Shown piece by piece: positions 1 to 8,762 of a DNA stretch of 50,232 bases; position 1 is the stretch's first letter, and every line of letters starts with the position of its first letter. Source of the stretch: Methylobacterium iners. Lineage in GTDB: Bacteria; Pseudomonadota; Alphaproteobacteria; Rhizobiales; Beijerinckiaceae. The stretch is taken from assembly GCF_022179305.1 (NCBI RefSeq), contig NZ_BPQP01000065.1, positions 1 through 50,232 on the forward strand, written 5' to 3'. A program made the position numbers and the translations under genes. The notes below the pieces were generated by a model, which was not told where the DNA came from, did no database searches, and saw only the letters and a list, made by a program, of their open reading frames with translations.

Positions 1-1
1 C

Positions 2-115
2 GTGAACGTCATGGAAGGCGGGGTCGGGATCTTAGAGAAGAATGTGGAAGTCTCCCCGACGATTTTGGCAAAACGCTCAAAGCCAAAGCCGGGCACCCAA
101 GTGGTTGCTGCGTGA
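2..115 (+). CDS. C-terminal end of an unidentified protein (partial)
   Basis: An open frame runs in from the left edge and stops at TGA 113-115, giving 37 residues that end in QVVAA. It contains GGVGILEKNVEVSPTILAK, which reads like ordinary protein. The family is not recognised and the start lies outside the window. An open frame also runs on the opposite strand here, so the call rests only on amino-acid plausibility. Confidence 0.25.
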   Translation: MNVMEGGVGILEKNVEVSPTILAKRSKPKPGTQVVAA

Positions 116-247
116 CTGAGCAAGCCCAGGATTTCCGGGATAGCGCCGGCAGTTTTGAGCTCGCTTCCATAACGCGACCGGGTAGGCCGAAGTCGGTTTG
201 ATCCAGCCTTCTAAATTCATACCCACTAATCAAGTACGAGGCATCTC

Positions 248-475
248 ATGCCCAGACAGAAACCGCGCGAACGCGCGGCCGATCCCGCACGCGCCACCGT
301 GGCCTCACTAGGACTGCAGGTGAAACTCGTGGCCTACGAGGACGACGCGGAACTCAGAGATCTCATCGAGCACTACGAACAGCTTCTCTGTGACTGGGAG
401 AGCTTGTCTTACCGTGCGCTAAGAACCCTTGCTGACCGTCCCTTTCATCTGAGGGAGGACCGTAATGGCTTTTGA
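248..475 (+). CDS. Small acidic hypothetical protein, partner of the HNH gene
   Basis: This 75-residue protein has a basic N-terminus (RQKPRERAADPAR) and an acidic helical middle (YEDDAELRDLIEHYEQLL). The start ATG 248 has a GAGG ribosome-binding site about 8 bases upstream. Its last 11 bases overlap the start of the HNH endonuclease gene, so the two are probably translationally coupled. The family is not recognised. It could be a regulator, DNA-binding partner or inhibitor of the nuclease, but nothing in the sequence decides this. Confidence 0.5.
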   Translation: MPRQKPRERAADPARATVASLGLQVKLVAYEDDAELRDLIEHYEQLLCDWESLSYRALRTLADRPFHLREDRNGF

Positions 476-851
476 CCTCCCTGAAGACGTAGGGACGACG
501 CGTCGTCTGTCGCTATCGCGCCGACGTCGGCTTCAAGCCTGGGAGCGGACCGGTGGTACCTGCGTGGTATGCGACCGCCGCATTGATGGCGTCCGTGAAC
601 GGTGGATTGTTGAGCATATCCGGGCGCTTGAACTCGGTGGAGCCGACGAGATCGAGAACATGGGTCCAGCCCATGAATTATGCGGGCGTGAGAAGACGCG
701 GCTCGATCACGCAAAAGCTGCCCAGGCTAAGCGCAGAAAGATGCGTCACCTTGGCGTTGTCAAGTCATTCAATCCCTTGCCTGGCTCACGCACCAGCCAC
801 TTTAAACGAAAGCTTAACGGGACTGTTTTGCGACGCGAGCCCACACTTTAG
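465..851 (+). CDS. HNH endonuclease family protein
   Basis: This 128-residue protein is a small HNH nuclease. Visible are a CVVCD zinc-type CxxC near residues 33-36, the first catalytic His in IVEHI, an ALELGG turn, the Asn in IENMGPAH, and the last CxxxK element (CGREKTRLDH). This is the CxxC/HNH order of the McrA-like family, which makes metal-dependent phosphodiester cuts in DNA. A strong GGGAGG site precedes ATG 465. The gene overlaps the upstream 75-residue ORF by 11 bases. The C-terminal 40 residues are basic and of unknown role. No methylase or phage terminase is next to it, so restriction, homing or phage packaging cannot be separated. Confidence 0.8.
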   Translation: MAFDLPEDVGTTRRLSLSRRRRLQAWERTGGTCVVCDRRIDGVRERWIVEHIRALELGGADEIENMGPAHELCGREKTRLDHAKAAQAKRRKMRHLGVVKSFNPLPGSRTSHFKRKLNGTVLRREPTL

Positions 852-1109
852 AGTTTGGGTTCGCGGGTTGAACTTGACGCCGAGCCTAAGCGGAAATGAG
901 GGCACGCTTTAACGTTGTTCGCCCACACCCGGGTTTGGGCTACCACCCGCCTGCGCGAGCGGTTGCCACCTCGCCAACTCAACCGAGCGGCTCAGGACCG
1001 CCCGCTCAGCTCGCCATCGTCACGCAACTAACGATCCGCTAGTTTCGAAGCCGGGTAACTGATTGGGGGGTCGGCCGTTGCCACCTTGCTGGAAGAAGCT
1101 GCGCGACGT

Positions 1110-1955
1110 CTAAATGCGAAGCGTGCCATTCGGAAGAGTCGACATGACACGTGGTGTGCTCGGTCGAACGTCCCACACCACGGCTTGCGTGTATCGTACG
1201 ATCCGCTTGCCATCGTCGGCGATGGGGTAAACGTAGCAATGGTCGAGTGCCAGGATGAGACTCGGCACTCCGCCACCCCGTACAGGGTCGGCATTTAGAG
1301 TAAGAACAACGGTATCCTGCACGCCCGTCGAAAAACGAGTGATGACCTCTGCGACCCCGTCCACTGCATCAAAATCCAGGCTGATCGATACGCGCAACCG
1401 GAGGATCGGCTCCGCTGTCGATCCATTTGGCGGAGAACGTAGCAGGGCGAGGCTGAACTGATGCACCCCCTGGGCTGGCAGCATCCAGTGATGCGCGGAC
1501 GGAATGCCGGCCAGAGCGACTATCGCGCGTGGCAGGAGCGTTGATTGATCGGCAATGCGCCGCTCCGGCCGACCATGCTCACGATAATGCTGAAGGGGGT
1601 TCGCCTTGTTCGCGGCGACGTCCGGGTACCGTCCGAGATAACTGAACGTGCTGAACTGCGGGTGCGGATCGAGGCCCATCGCCGCGCCGATTTCGATGTA
1701 GTGGCGCAGCGGGTTGCCACGCGTCTTGATCTGGGTCCGGTAGAAGGCCGTGTCGAAGTTGTCGTTAGGGTCGTAACCACGGCGCCCACCGACGAGGATG
1801 TAGTGGAGGTACGGATCGAGCCAGGAAGCCGCCGCATCGGGATGGGTCTTCAAGTAATAGGCTGTGTCGAAGAGTTTCGGCACCCGGCCAAATACGAGCC
1901 GGCGCAACATACCCGTGAGTCTACGGTTCAGGTGCGGCGCAGCGATATTGGTCAT
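1110..1955 (-). CDS. PDV-repeat protein, glycan-locus accessory protein
   Basis: The 281-residue product has three tandem modules of about 35-40 residues in its first 133 residues. Each has the pattern FDxxYYLxxxPDxAxxxxDPLxHYxxxGxxxGRxP: LFDTAYYLKTHPDAAASW near residue 29, NFDTAFYR near 67, and FSYLGRYPDVAANKANPLQHY near 104. The remaining 150 residues look beta-rich and match no family I know. Such modules are usually seen fused to glycosyltransferases. The start is ATG 1955, which overlaps the stop of the upstream glycosyltransferase gene (ATGA), so I prefer it to an in-frame start 60 bases earlier. It is the last gene of a four-gene coupled operon. A scaffold or glycan-binding role is inference. 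Confidence 0.75.
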   Translation of the reverse strand: MTNIAAPHLNRRLTGMLRRLVFGRVPKLFDTAYYLKTHPDAAASWLDPYLHYILVGGRRGYDPNDNFDTAFYRTQIKTRGNPLRHYIEIGAAMGLDPHPQFSTFSYLGRYPDVAANKANPLQHYREHGRPERRIADQSTLLPRAIVALAGIPSAHHWMLPAQGVHQFSLALLRSPPNGSTAEPILRLRVSISLDFDAVDGVAEVITRFSTGVQDTVVLTLNADPVRGGGVPSLILALDHCYVYPIADDGKRIVRYTQAVVWDVRPSTPRVMSTLPNGTLRI

Positions 1956-4099
1956 GCGAAGGTCGACGCCTCGCAGATGCGGCGAAGTTGTTCGCGATAG
2001 GTATCCGGCGCGCACTCCTCGCGGATACGTGTCAGTCCCGCATCCTGCACGCGTCGCCAGAGATCGGGCGTCTCATGAAGGCGAATGAGGCCTTCAGCGA
2101 AGGCAATCGGATCAAGCCAATCGCAACTTTCGAAGCCTTCGCCCTCCTCCCAGCCGATCTGCGCGGCAAGGATGGGCGTGAGGAAACACGGCAGCCCGTG
2201 CCGCACTGCCTCATGGACCTTGTGTGGAATGCCCGCCGCGAACCGCGTTGGAGCGAGACAGACGCGAGCCGCATCGAAGAAGGGCTCCGCGTCAGCGACA
2301 CGACCCATCACTGTGACGCCGGGCCGCTGATAGCGTGCCCGGATTGCCGGCGTGATGCTGCCGACAATGCAGAGGGTCGCATCGGGCATTCGCGTGCGCA
2401 GCCGCAGCCATACCTCGTCGAATAACCAGTCCAGCGAGTCGACGTTCGGCTGTCCCTCCGCGGACAGCGCGCCGATGAACAGGTAACCTCGCCGCGACGC
2501 GAAGTCCGGGGGAGTGGTCTCCCGCGGCGCCATGGCATGGCCGAGAACCGTCGCATTGACCCGGGTGTAGTTGGCGAGAAGCCGCGCCTCAGCTTGCGAT
2601 ACACAGACCACCTGATCGGCGATCGCGTAATGCCGCGTTTCGGATATAGCCTTCTCGGCGAGATCCGCCGCAATGCCGAAGCCGTCTTCCGCGACCGCCG
2701 CGACGAAGGCGCGTGACGCGAACAGCGCCTCGGAGTCGAATACGACCCGGGTTTTGGCGAAGGTTCGTGGGCTCGACCCTGCATCCTGCAGGGTCTGCAC
2801 AACGAGACCGATGTTGTGCGGCCGGCTAACCCAGAGCACGTCGAAATAGCTGGGCCGCTCGACGATCAGCCGTTCGAGACCGTCGCGACCGTCGGCGGTC
2901 AAGATCTCGACCCGCGCGTCGATGTCGCGACAACGCTGAGCCTGCTCGGCATCCGCGCGATAGATCGGATAGAGCGTCACGGCATAGCCGAGCCGAGCTA
3001 ACGTGTTGACGATGTGGTTGGCACGCGGGTAGCCGGCGCCCATGTCGAGATGAGGCACGGTGTCATCGATAAACAGAACGCGCAATGCCCAGGGGTCTTG
3101 GTCCCGCGCGGCAAAACCATGCCGCGATGGTCCCTGACGGAACAGCCATGTGCGATGCCGGTCCAGGAACAGCGCCCGATTGCGGTCGAGTAGCCTCTCG
3201 ACGTCGGCGCGCTTGGCGCTGGTGGCATTCTCGAAATGCACCGCGGTCGCGCGGGCCTGATATATCACGCGCCGTCCTGCCTGGTGGCAACGCACGCAGA
3301 GGTCGGTGTCCTCGAAGTATGCGGGCGCGTAGGCGTCGTCGAAACCGTCGAGCGCTTGGAATAGCGCTCGCTCAATCATCAGCACGGCGCCTGAGACGTA
3401 GCCCGCATCGCGTGTGAAGCTGGCTTCCGGCGCGAATGGGTCTGGTACGCCCCTGAAATTGGGATGCGTGACCTGCGCGTCGTCGCGGAAGGTGGCTCCG
3501 GCTTCCTGCAAGATGCCTCCGGGGAAGACCAGGCGTGCGCCGACGATCCCCACATGGTCGAGTTCGCTGAAGGTTCTGGCCATCACGCGTAGTGCGCCTG
3601 GCATTAAGTCGACATCGGGGTTCAAAAACAAAAGGAAGCGGCCACGGGCCCTCTCCGCGCCGGCGTTACAAGCTGGTCCGAACCCGACATTCGCGTCGTT
3701 CCGAATGATCGTCGCACCGTCGACGTGATCGAACAGGACACGGGTCTCCGGCGCCGAGGCGTTGTCGACGACGATGACTTCGAAGGGCAACCCCGCAAGC
3801 GCCTGCTGCGCCGCGAGGCGCCAGAGCGTAAGGGCCAGGACGTGGCGGGCATTGAGCGAGACGATAACGATAGAAACGAGCGGCGCGTCTTCCGCGCGAA
3901 AGGCGATCCGCACGTCGTTGAGGAATAGGGCATCCCAGATGAGGCGCGCTTCGGCGACCACGACCCGTCGGCCGATTCCTGCATCAATGGCGTCGAAGGG
4001 CTCGGCCTCGGATGAATTGTTTTGAGACGCATCACCCTCGGCGGCATCTTCCTGAGCCGTGCCGACCTTGAGGTCATTGGTGACGGACATCTCGCTCAT
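1952..4099 (-). CDS. Two-domain glycosyltransferase, GT2 plus GT4
   Basis: The 715-residue protein carries two transferases. Residues about 70-320 are a GT-A fold of family GT2: VSIVIVSLNAR, the nucleotide-binding VVDNAS, NDANVGFGPACN, and FLLFLNPDVD, which contains the DxD-like metal site. This resembles rhamnosyltransferases of the WbbL type. Residues about 350-710 are GT-B/GT4-like, with VLFIDDTVPHLDMGAG at the start and MGRVADAEPFF then IPHKVHEAV near the C-terminus. Such fusions add two sugars in sequence in O-antigen or capsule assembly at the cytoplasmic face. ATGA overlaps join it to both neighbours (4099 and 1952). Donor and acceptor sugars cannot be read from sequence. Confidence 0.85.
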   Translation of the reverse strand: MSEMSVTNDLKVGTAQEDAAEGDASQNNSSEAEPFDAIDAGIGRRVVVAEARLIWDALFLNDVRIAFRAEDAPLVSIVIVSLNARHVLALTLWRLAAQQALAGLPFEVIVVDNASAPETRVLFDHVDGATIIRNDANVGFGPACNAGAERARGRFLLFLNPDVDLMPGALRVMARTFSELDHVGIVGARLVFPGGILQEAGATFRDDAQVTHPNFRGVPDPFAPEASFTRDAGYVSGAVLMIERALFQALDGFDDAYAPAYFEDTDLCVRCHQAGRRVIYQARATAVHFENATSAKRADVERLLDRNRALFLDRHRTWLFRQGPSRHGFAARDQDPWALRVLFIDDTVPHLDMGAGYPRANHIVNTLARLGYAVTLYPIYRADAEQAQRCRDIDARVEILTADGRDGLERLIVERPSYFDVLWVSRPHNIGLVVQTLQDAGSSPRTFAKTRVVFDSEALFASRAFVAAVAEDGFGIAADLAEKAISETRHYAIADQVVCVSQAEARLLANYTRVNATVLGHAMAPRETTPPDFASRRGYLFIGALSAEGQPNVDSLDWLFDEVWLRLRTRMPDATLCIVGSITPAIRARYQRPGVTVMGRVADAEPFFDAARVCLAPTRFAAGIPHKVHEAVRHGLPCFLTPILAAQIGWEEGEGFESCDWLDPIAFAEGLIRLHETPDLWRRVQDAGLTRIREECAPDTYREQLRRICEASTFA

Positions 4100-5973
4100 G
4101 ATCCGATGTTCTCGCCGTCGCGCGCATTCACGATCACGATCCGGCCGATCATATCGTCGGTAAGGAACAGCACGGTCCCGTCCGCAGAAAGGTGGTTGGA
4201 AGCAGCGCTGGAGAAATGGACCGCCGCCGGCACTGGGGTGAGGTCCGTGCGTTCTGCGTCGAAGGCGTAGCCCGGCGATAAGCTCAGCGGGGCGATCCCA
4301 TCGACAGTCAGTTCGTGAGCGCGGTCCGTGGCCGCCTCGATCAGAAAGGCAGCGACGGCACGGGAAGCGGTGAGCAGGTAGCTCGGCAGAACGAGCGCCA
4401 GATCGAAACTGCTCGCATTTCCGCCGATGCGCCTTGCATGCGTCGTCCAGTCAGGCTGGACATCGCGGAACGCGCGTGCTGCGGACTCGCGAACCTCCCG
4501 CGGCAGCCGCTTCTCACGAATCCATTCCGGTGAAAAGGCGACGTGTAGGGCACCCACAGACGAAATCGTCGCCGAAGGCGGCTGGGACTCGGCGTACCAG
4601 CGCCGGCGCTCCGGGGCGTATCTAGCGGCGCGGGCCGCCTCCTCGCCAAGGCGCTCGGTCGCGAGAAGTCGGCCGAGGCCGGGATCGTCCATGACCACGC
4701 AGCCGGCCGAACGAATGCAGGTCGGCCAAGTTTGTATCATTCGCTCCGGGGGCGAGACGACCGCGCGCCTCGAGCCGGCATAAGGGCGGCTTGGAACGGC
4801 GGCTCGGATCAAGTCACCGAGCTCGGCCTCCGATCGATGTGCGGTCGCGTTGAAGCGGGCAAACAGCGTGGCGCAAGCCTCGGTCAAGGCCGCGATCCCG
4901 GTCGCATCTGCCTGGAGCGACAGGATCGTCGCCTTGACCTCACGCACGCCAGCACATCGATGAGCGGACACCTCGGCGCCGAACCCCTCGAAGGCGAGTT
5001 CGGTGCCGACAACCGGAACGCCGTAGGACAGCGCTTCGCCAACCTTCATCTTAAGGCCGCTGCCCATCAGCATCGGCGCCACGATTACATCGGTTTCGCG
5101 ATAAAAATCGGAAAGATGGTCGATGTAGCCGAGCAGCTGGACGCCCGGCAGATCGAGGCCGCCGAGTGCGTTGCAGATCTCCCCCGCGATCCGCAGTTGC
5201 GGTCTGTCCGAGGTCCAGCCGGCCGCCCATTCATGGGCGAACTTGCTGATCGAGAATAGGTTGGGGTCGTTGCCGTGCCCGACGAATCCAATCCGCGCAA
5301 TCCGGCTTGGGGCCGCGAACGGGGCATTGACCGGAAAGGCTGGCGGCAGCAGCAGCACCGGCCGGTTCGTCAGGGAAGCGAAATAGGCCGCCTCCTCCGA
5401 CTGGATCGCCAGCACCACGTCGGCACGATCGAGCGCCAAGGCCTCGCTCCGACGGTCGGTGTAGAAGAAGTTGGGCTCGGCGCGGAACGGACGATACTGC
5501 AATTGCCGGTCGGCGAAGCGGTCGTGCGTGTCGATGAGCTTCAGCATCCCCGGCGCCTGCTCCAGGCAGCGCGACAGGAAGACGTAGTTGACGAGGATCG
5601 CCACCGTGTCGGGATGCTCGGCGGCATACCACGCTACGAAACGGTCGAGCGTTCCCGAGGCCCATTCGTCGATCCCGAAGGCAGGGGAGCGGGTCTTGAG
5701 CGGGATCGTGTCCTCCGCCTCGATAAGGAACGTACGCTGGAAGGCCGCTTTCATTGTGGCGAAATCGGTCGGTGGATGCTGGCCGAAACGCCGATAGATC
5801 TGATCTTCGTGAGCGAAATAGGCAAAATCCACGGCAAAGCCCATCCGCTGCAAAGCCGAGCAGGTCATAGCAAGCCGACGCCGGTTCCCAGCGCTGGCTG
5901 GGGCTGCAGGCATCGGCGCTACGACAAGTACCGTCGGTGCCGTCTCTCGCCCTGCGGTAGGCAACTCAGCCAT
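4096..5973 (-). CDS. GT4-type glycosyltransferase with unknown C-terminal extension
   Basis: The 625-residue protein begins with a GT-B fold (VLVVAPMPAAPASAGNRRR, about residues 14-32), where the GNRRR loop is typical of GT4 enzymes. The C-terminal Rossmann half follows: FVGHGNDPN, GYIDHLSDFYRETDVIVAP, GSGLKMKVGEALSYGVPVVGT. This ends near residue 370. The last 220 residues match no family I recognise and may bind the acceptor or a partner. The stop overlaps the next gene by ATGA, and ATG 5973 overlaps the upstream stop by one base (TAATG). The gene therefore belongs to the tightly coupled glycan operon. The sugar is unknown. Confidence 0.8.
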   Translation of the reverse strand: MAELPTAGRETAPTVLVVAPMPAAPASAGNRRRLAMTCSALQRMGFAVDFAYFAHEDQIYRRFGQHPPTDFATMKAAFQRTFLIEAEDTIPLKTRSPAFGIDEWASGTLDRFVAWYAAEHPDTVAILVNYVFLSRCLEQAPGMLKLIDTHDRFADRQLQYRPFRAEPNFFYTDRRSEALALDRADVVLAIQSEEAAYFASLTNRPVLLLPPAFPVNAPFAAPSRIARIGFVGHGNDPNLFSISKFAHEWAAGWTSDRPQLRIAGEICNALGGLDLPGVQLLGYIDHLSDFYRETDVIVAPMLMGSGLKMKVGEALSYGVPVVGTELAFEGFGAEVSAHRCAGVREVKATILSLQADATGIAALTEACATLFARFNATAHRSEAELGDLIRAAVPSRPYAGSRRAVVSPPERMIQTWPTCIRSAGCVVMDDPGLGRLLATERLGEEAARAARYAPERRRWYAESQPPSATISSVGALHVAFSPEWIREKRLPREVRESAARAFRDVQPDWTTHARRIGGNASSFDLALVLPSYLLTASRAVAAFLIEAATDRAHELTVDGIAPLSLSPGYAFDAERTDLTPVPAAVHFSSAASNHLSADGTVLFLTDDMIGRIVIVNARDGENIGS

Positions 5974-6725
5974 TACGCAGCAATCTTAGGGACACGGACC
6001 GCACGAAAACGTCTGTGACCAATGAGGATCGCGCGGGCAGGAGGGAAAGTTTCGGGTCCCCAGACTGGTTCGAGGTCGAGATCCATCAGCGGGTTCGGCG
6101 AGAAGGTCAGGCGCGCTGCCGCGACGCGAGCGCAGCGTGTTCCGACATCGGATTCGAAAAGAATAAAATTCGGCACGTCCACGCCCGACAGCGTGCAGGA
6201 TGAGCCAGTGTCATTTGAAATGGTAAGATCCAGCCCTTTCGTTGGCTCTGGAAGGAAATGAAGGTCCGGCAAAAGCAGGGTAATGGGGTCAGCAAGGGCC
6301 GCGACATTTGCGTCTGCAATCGAAGACAACACGGCGCGGGCGGCGACGGCGCGCTCACCTGAGGACAGGTGGCTCGCACCTTCAGCCGGACCCGTCGCGA
6401 TGGCGATGTCGCGAAAATGCGTCCTGAGAACGAGCTCCGTCCCGTTCGCAATAGCAGTCGCGGCGGCCGCGCTACGGGGCCGTACCAGCAAGAGGCAGGT
6501 CGGCTGATGCGCCGGCGCTTTCATGCCGGTGAAAGCCCAGGTCGCAAGTTCCACGTCCACCGGGGAGATCACCGCGAGCGGGATGGGCATTGAGGTCGGA
6601 AGACGAAAGCTGCAGAAGGCCCAATCGGACCCGATGCGAGAAGTACGGCCGACGAGCAGGGGGCAGGACCCTTCACGCGCGATCAAGGCGGTCATCGACT
6701 TCCTGCCGGAGAATGACATCGTCAC
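5973..6725 (-). CDS. Hypothetical protein, first gene of the glycan operon
   Basis: This 250-residue protein has no recognised domain, signal peptide or clear membrane segment. It looks beta-rich (LDLTISNDTGSSCTLSGVD). The C-terminal part of the PDV-repeat protein at the other end of the operon has a similar overall character, but I could not align them. The start is GTG 6725 or ATG 6719; neither has a strong ribosome-binding site. Its stop overlaps the next ATG by one base (TAATG), strong evidence that it is translated and coupled to the GT4 gene. A role in the same glycan is inferred from context. Confidence 0.65.
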   Translation of the reverse strand: MTMSFSGRKSMTALIAREGSCPLLVGRTSRIGSDWAFCSFRLPTSMPIPLAVISPVDVELATWAFTGMKAPAHQPTCLLLVRPRSAAAATAIANGTELVLRTHFRDIAIATGPAEGASHLSSGERAVAARAVLSSIADANVAALADPITLLLPDLHFLPEPTKGLDLTISNDTGSSCTLSGVDVPNFILFESDVGTRCARVAAARLTFSPNPLMDLDLEPVWGPETFPPARAILIGHRRFRAVRVPKIAA

Positions 6726-7054
6726 GCATCGTCGCCCGTTCAGTGGATCTCATTCGCGCTTTGAGGTTCTCGATCGCTTCAGAACGGCCGCGCCGGGCCG
6801 GCCTCCATGCCAGGGACGCGGGTTGGTAGCCCTGTGGTCATTGACAGACAAGCCCGGCTGAGGCCGCACGTCAGCCTTCAGGGAAGCGATCAGCCGGTAT
6901 CGATCAAAGGTGTGTTCTTGGACAAACCTCGGATGTCGCTAAGAGGACACAGCGAGCGGTTTTGCCGGAACTTCACCATCTCCTTCGCTCGCGAACTGAG
7001 CAATGCGTATAGACTTCAACATTCCAGATCCGTCGCGGCATGGGAGGGCGACGC
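6726..7054. promoter_or_regulatory. Divergent intergenic region between glycan operon and gspE
   Basis: This 329-base spacer separates the minus-strand glycan operon from the plus-strand T2SS operon and should hold promoters for both. GGGAGGG lies about 7 bases before ATG 7055 and decides the gspE start over an in-frame ATG at 7040. No clear operator palindrome or consensus promoter was recognised by eye. Confidence 0.4.
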
Positions 7055-8731
7055 ATGCTGACAGATGCTCAAGCGACAGCTGTAACGGGCGAAACGCTCG
7101 CCGAATTTCTCCGGCGACGTCGCGGGCTCACAACGGTACTTCCCTCAGCCCGTGCCAACGGGGGAGCAGCCGAGGCCATTTGGCGCGAGGGGACAGTCTC
7201 CGCCGTCGATCTCGCTGATGCGGTAGCGGCTTACCATGGCGTCCCACGGGCAGATCGCGACGCGATCGCCGCCCTGCCGCACGCGCTCGCCGACCTCTCC
7301 CGCGACTTCCTGCGTGAGGCCTACCTTTACCCGGTCAAGCGGGACGAGCGGCCGTTGCTGGCAGTCGCCGATCCTGGCTATCTCGAACCGATTCGAGCCG
7401 TAAGCCTCGCCCTTGGTGGCCCGGTCCCCCTCGTCGTGCTCTCCTTCGAGGAAATCGACGAGTTGTTCGAGCGCAGCCGCCCGGTCGATGTGCCCCGCGA
7501 CAAGGCCGAGGCATCGTCGGACTACGCCCTGTCGGACGACATCGAAACCCTTCAGGATCTCGCGCGCGGCGCCCCCATCGTTCGCGTGATTGACGGGTTG
7601 TTGGAGCGCGCGATCCAGGCTGGTGCGACCGATATCCATATCGAGACGGGCCGCGAGGAGCTCAAGGTCCGGTTCCGTGTCGACGGACACCTCCGCGCGC
7701 AGCAGACCATGCCGCGCCACATGGCAGCAGCGGTGATCTCGCGCGTCAAGATTCTTGCCAGCCTCGACATCGCCGAGCGCCGCCTGCCGCAGGATGGGCG
7801 TACCAACGTCAAGGTTGGCAACACCGAAGCGGATCTGCGCGTCGCGATCATGCCGACGCTCTATGGCGAGACGGCAGTGCTGCGCATCCTGCTCAAGGAC
7901 ACGCGGCTTCTCGACTTCAAGCGCGTCGGCCTGTCCGATCGTGACCGGGACGCAGTGGTCGCGTTGTTGGCCGAGCCGCACGGCATCATCATCGTCACCG
8001 GTCCTACGGGAAGCGGCAAGACCACAACACTCGCGACCGCAATCTCGCTTCTGAACGATCCGGCGCGAAAGATTGTCACCGTCGAGGACCCGGTCGAGTA
8101 TCAGCTTCCGGGCATCCATCAGACTCAGATCAAGCCGGCGATCGGGCTGACCTTCGCCACTGCCCTTCGCTCGTTCCTGCGCCATGACCCCGACGTGATC
8201 ATGGTCGGCGAGATGCGCGACCGCGAGACGGCGGCAATCGGCATCCAAGCCGCGCTCACCGGCCATCTGGTGCTGACGACGCTCCACACCAACAGTGCCG
8301 TCGATGCGGTGGTGCGCCTCGTCGATATGGGTATCGAGCCGTATCTCATCGCCTCCAGCCTGCGCGGCGTGATCGGCCAACGCCTCGTCCGTCGATTGTG
8401 CGAACGCTGCCGCGTTCCCGATCCGAAGAGCCAGGGCATCGCCCAGGACATTCTCGCGCGCCGAGGCGGCGTCGGGGCGATGGGTCAGGCCTTTCATCGC
8501 GCGGTCGGCTGTGCCCATTGTAACGAGAGCGGCTATCGCGGACGTGTCGGCGTTTTCGAAGCGATGGCCGTCAATGATGATTTGCGCGTGCTGATTCGAG
8601 GCCAGCCTGATCCCCGAGTGATTCTGCAGGCGGCGCGCAGTGCCGGTATGACCACGATGCTCGACGACGGGATCGAGAAGGCGAGCCGCGGGCTCACCTC
8701 CCTTGACGAGGTTTTGCGGATCTCGGGATGA
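7055..8731 (+). CDS. gspE: T2SS assembly ATPase GspE
   Basis: GspE is the cytoplasmic hexameric ATPase that drives pseudopilus assembly. The 558-residue protein has an N-terminal MshEN/GspE-N region, then the arginine-rich N2 region (IQAGATDIHIETG, RLPQDGR). The Walker A motif GPTGSGKTTT starts near residue 316, followed by the Asp box (TVEDPVEYQLPG), a Walker-B-like VIMVGEMRDRET, and the His box (LTTLHTNSA). A four-cysteine zinc motif typical of GspE is present (CERC near 449-452, CAHC near 486-489). The start ATG 7055 has a GGGAGGG site. The gene leads the gspE-L-M-C/N run; GspL should recruit it to the inner membrane. Confidence 0.95.
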   Translation: MLTDAQATAVTGETLAEFLRRRRGLTTVLPSARANGGAAEAIWREGTVSAVDLADAVAAYHGVPRADRDAIAALPHALADLSRDFLREAYLYPVKRDERPLLAVADPGYLEPIRAVSLALGGPVPLVVLSFEEIDELFERSRPVDVPRDKAEASSDYALSDDIETLQDLARGAPIVRVIDGLLERAIQAGATDIHIETGREELKVRFRVDGHLRAQQTMPRHMAAAVISRVKILASLDIAERRLPQDGRTNVKVGNTEADLRVAIMPTLYGETAVLRILLKDTRLLDFKRVGLSDRDRDAVVALLAEPHGIIIVTGPTGSGKTTTLATAISLLNDPARKIVTVEDPVEYQLPGIHQTQIKPAIGLTFATALRSFLRHDPDVIMVGEMRDRETAAIGIQAALTGHLVLTTLHTNSAVDAVVRLVDMGIEPYLIASSLRGVIGQRLVRRLCERCRVPDPKSQGIAQDILARRGGVGAMGQAFHRAVGCAHCNESGYRGRVGVFEAMAVNDDLRVLIRGQPDPRVILQAARSAGMTTMLDDGIEKASRGLTSLDEVLRISG

Positions 8732-8762
8732 CGAGAAACGAAGGCGGAAGGGAAGTTCGGGC

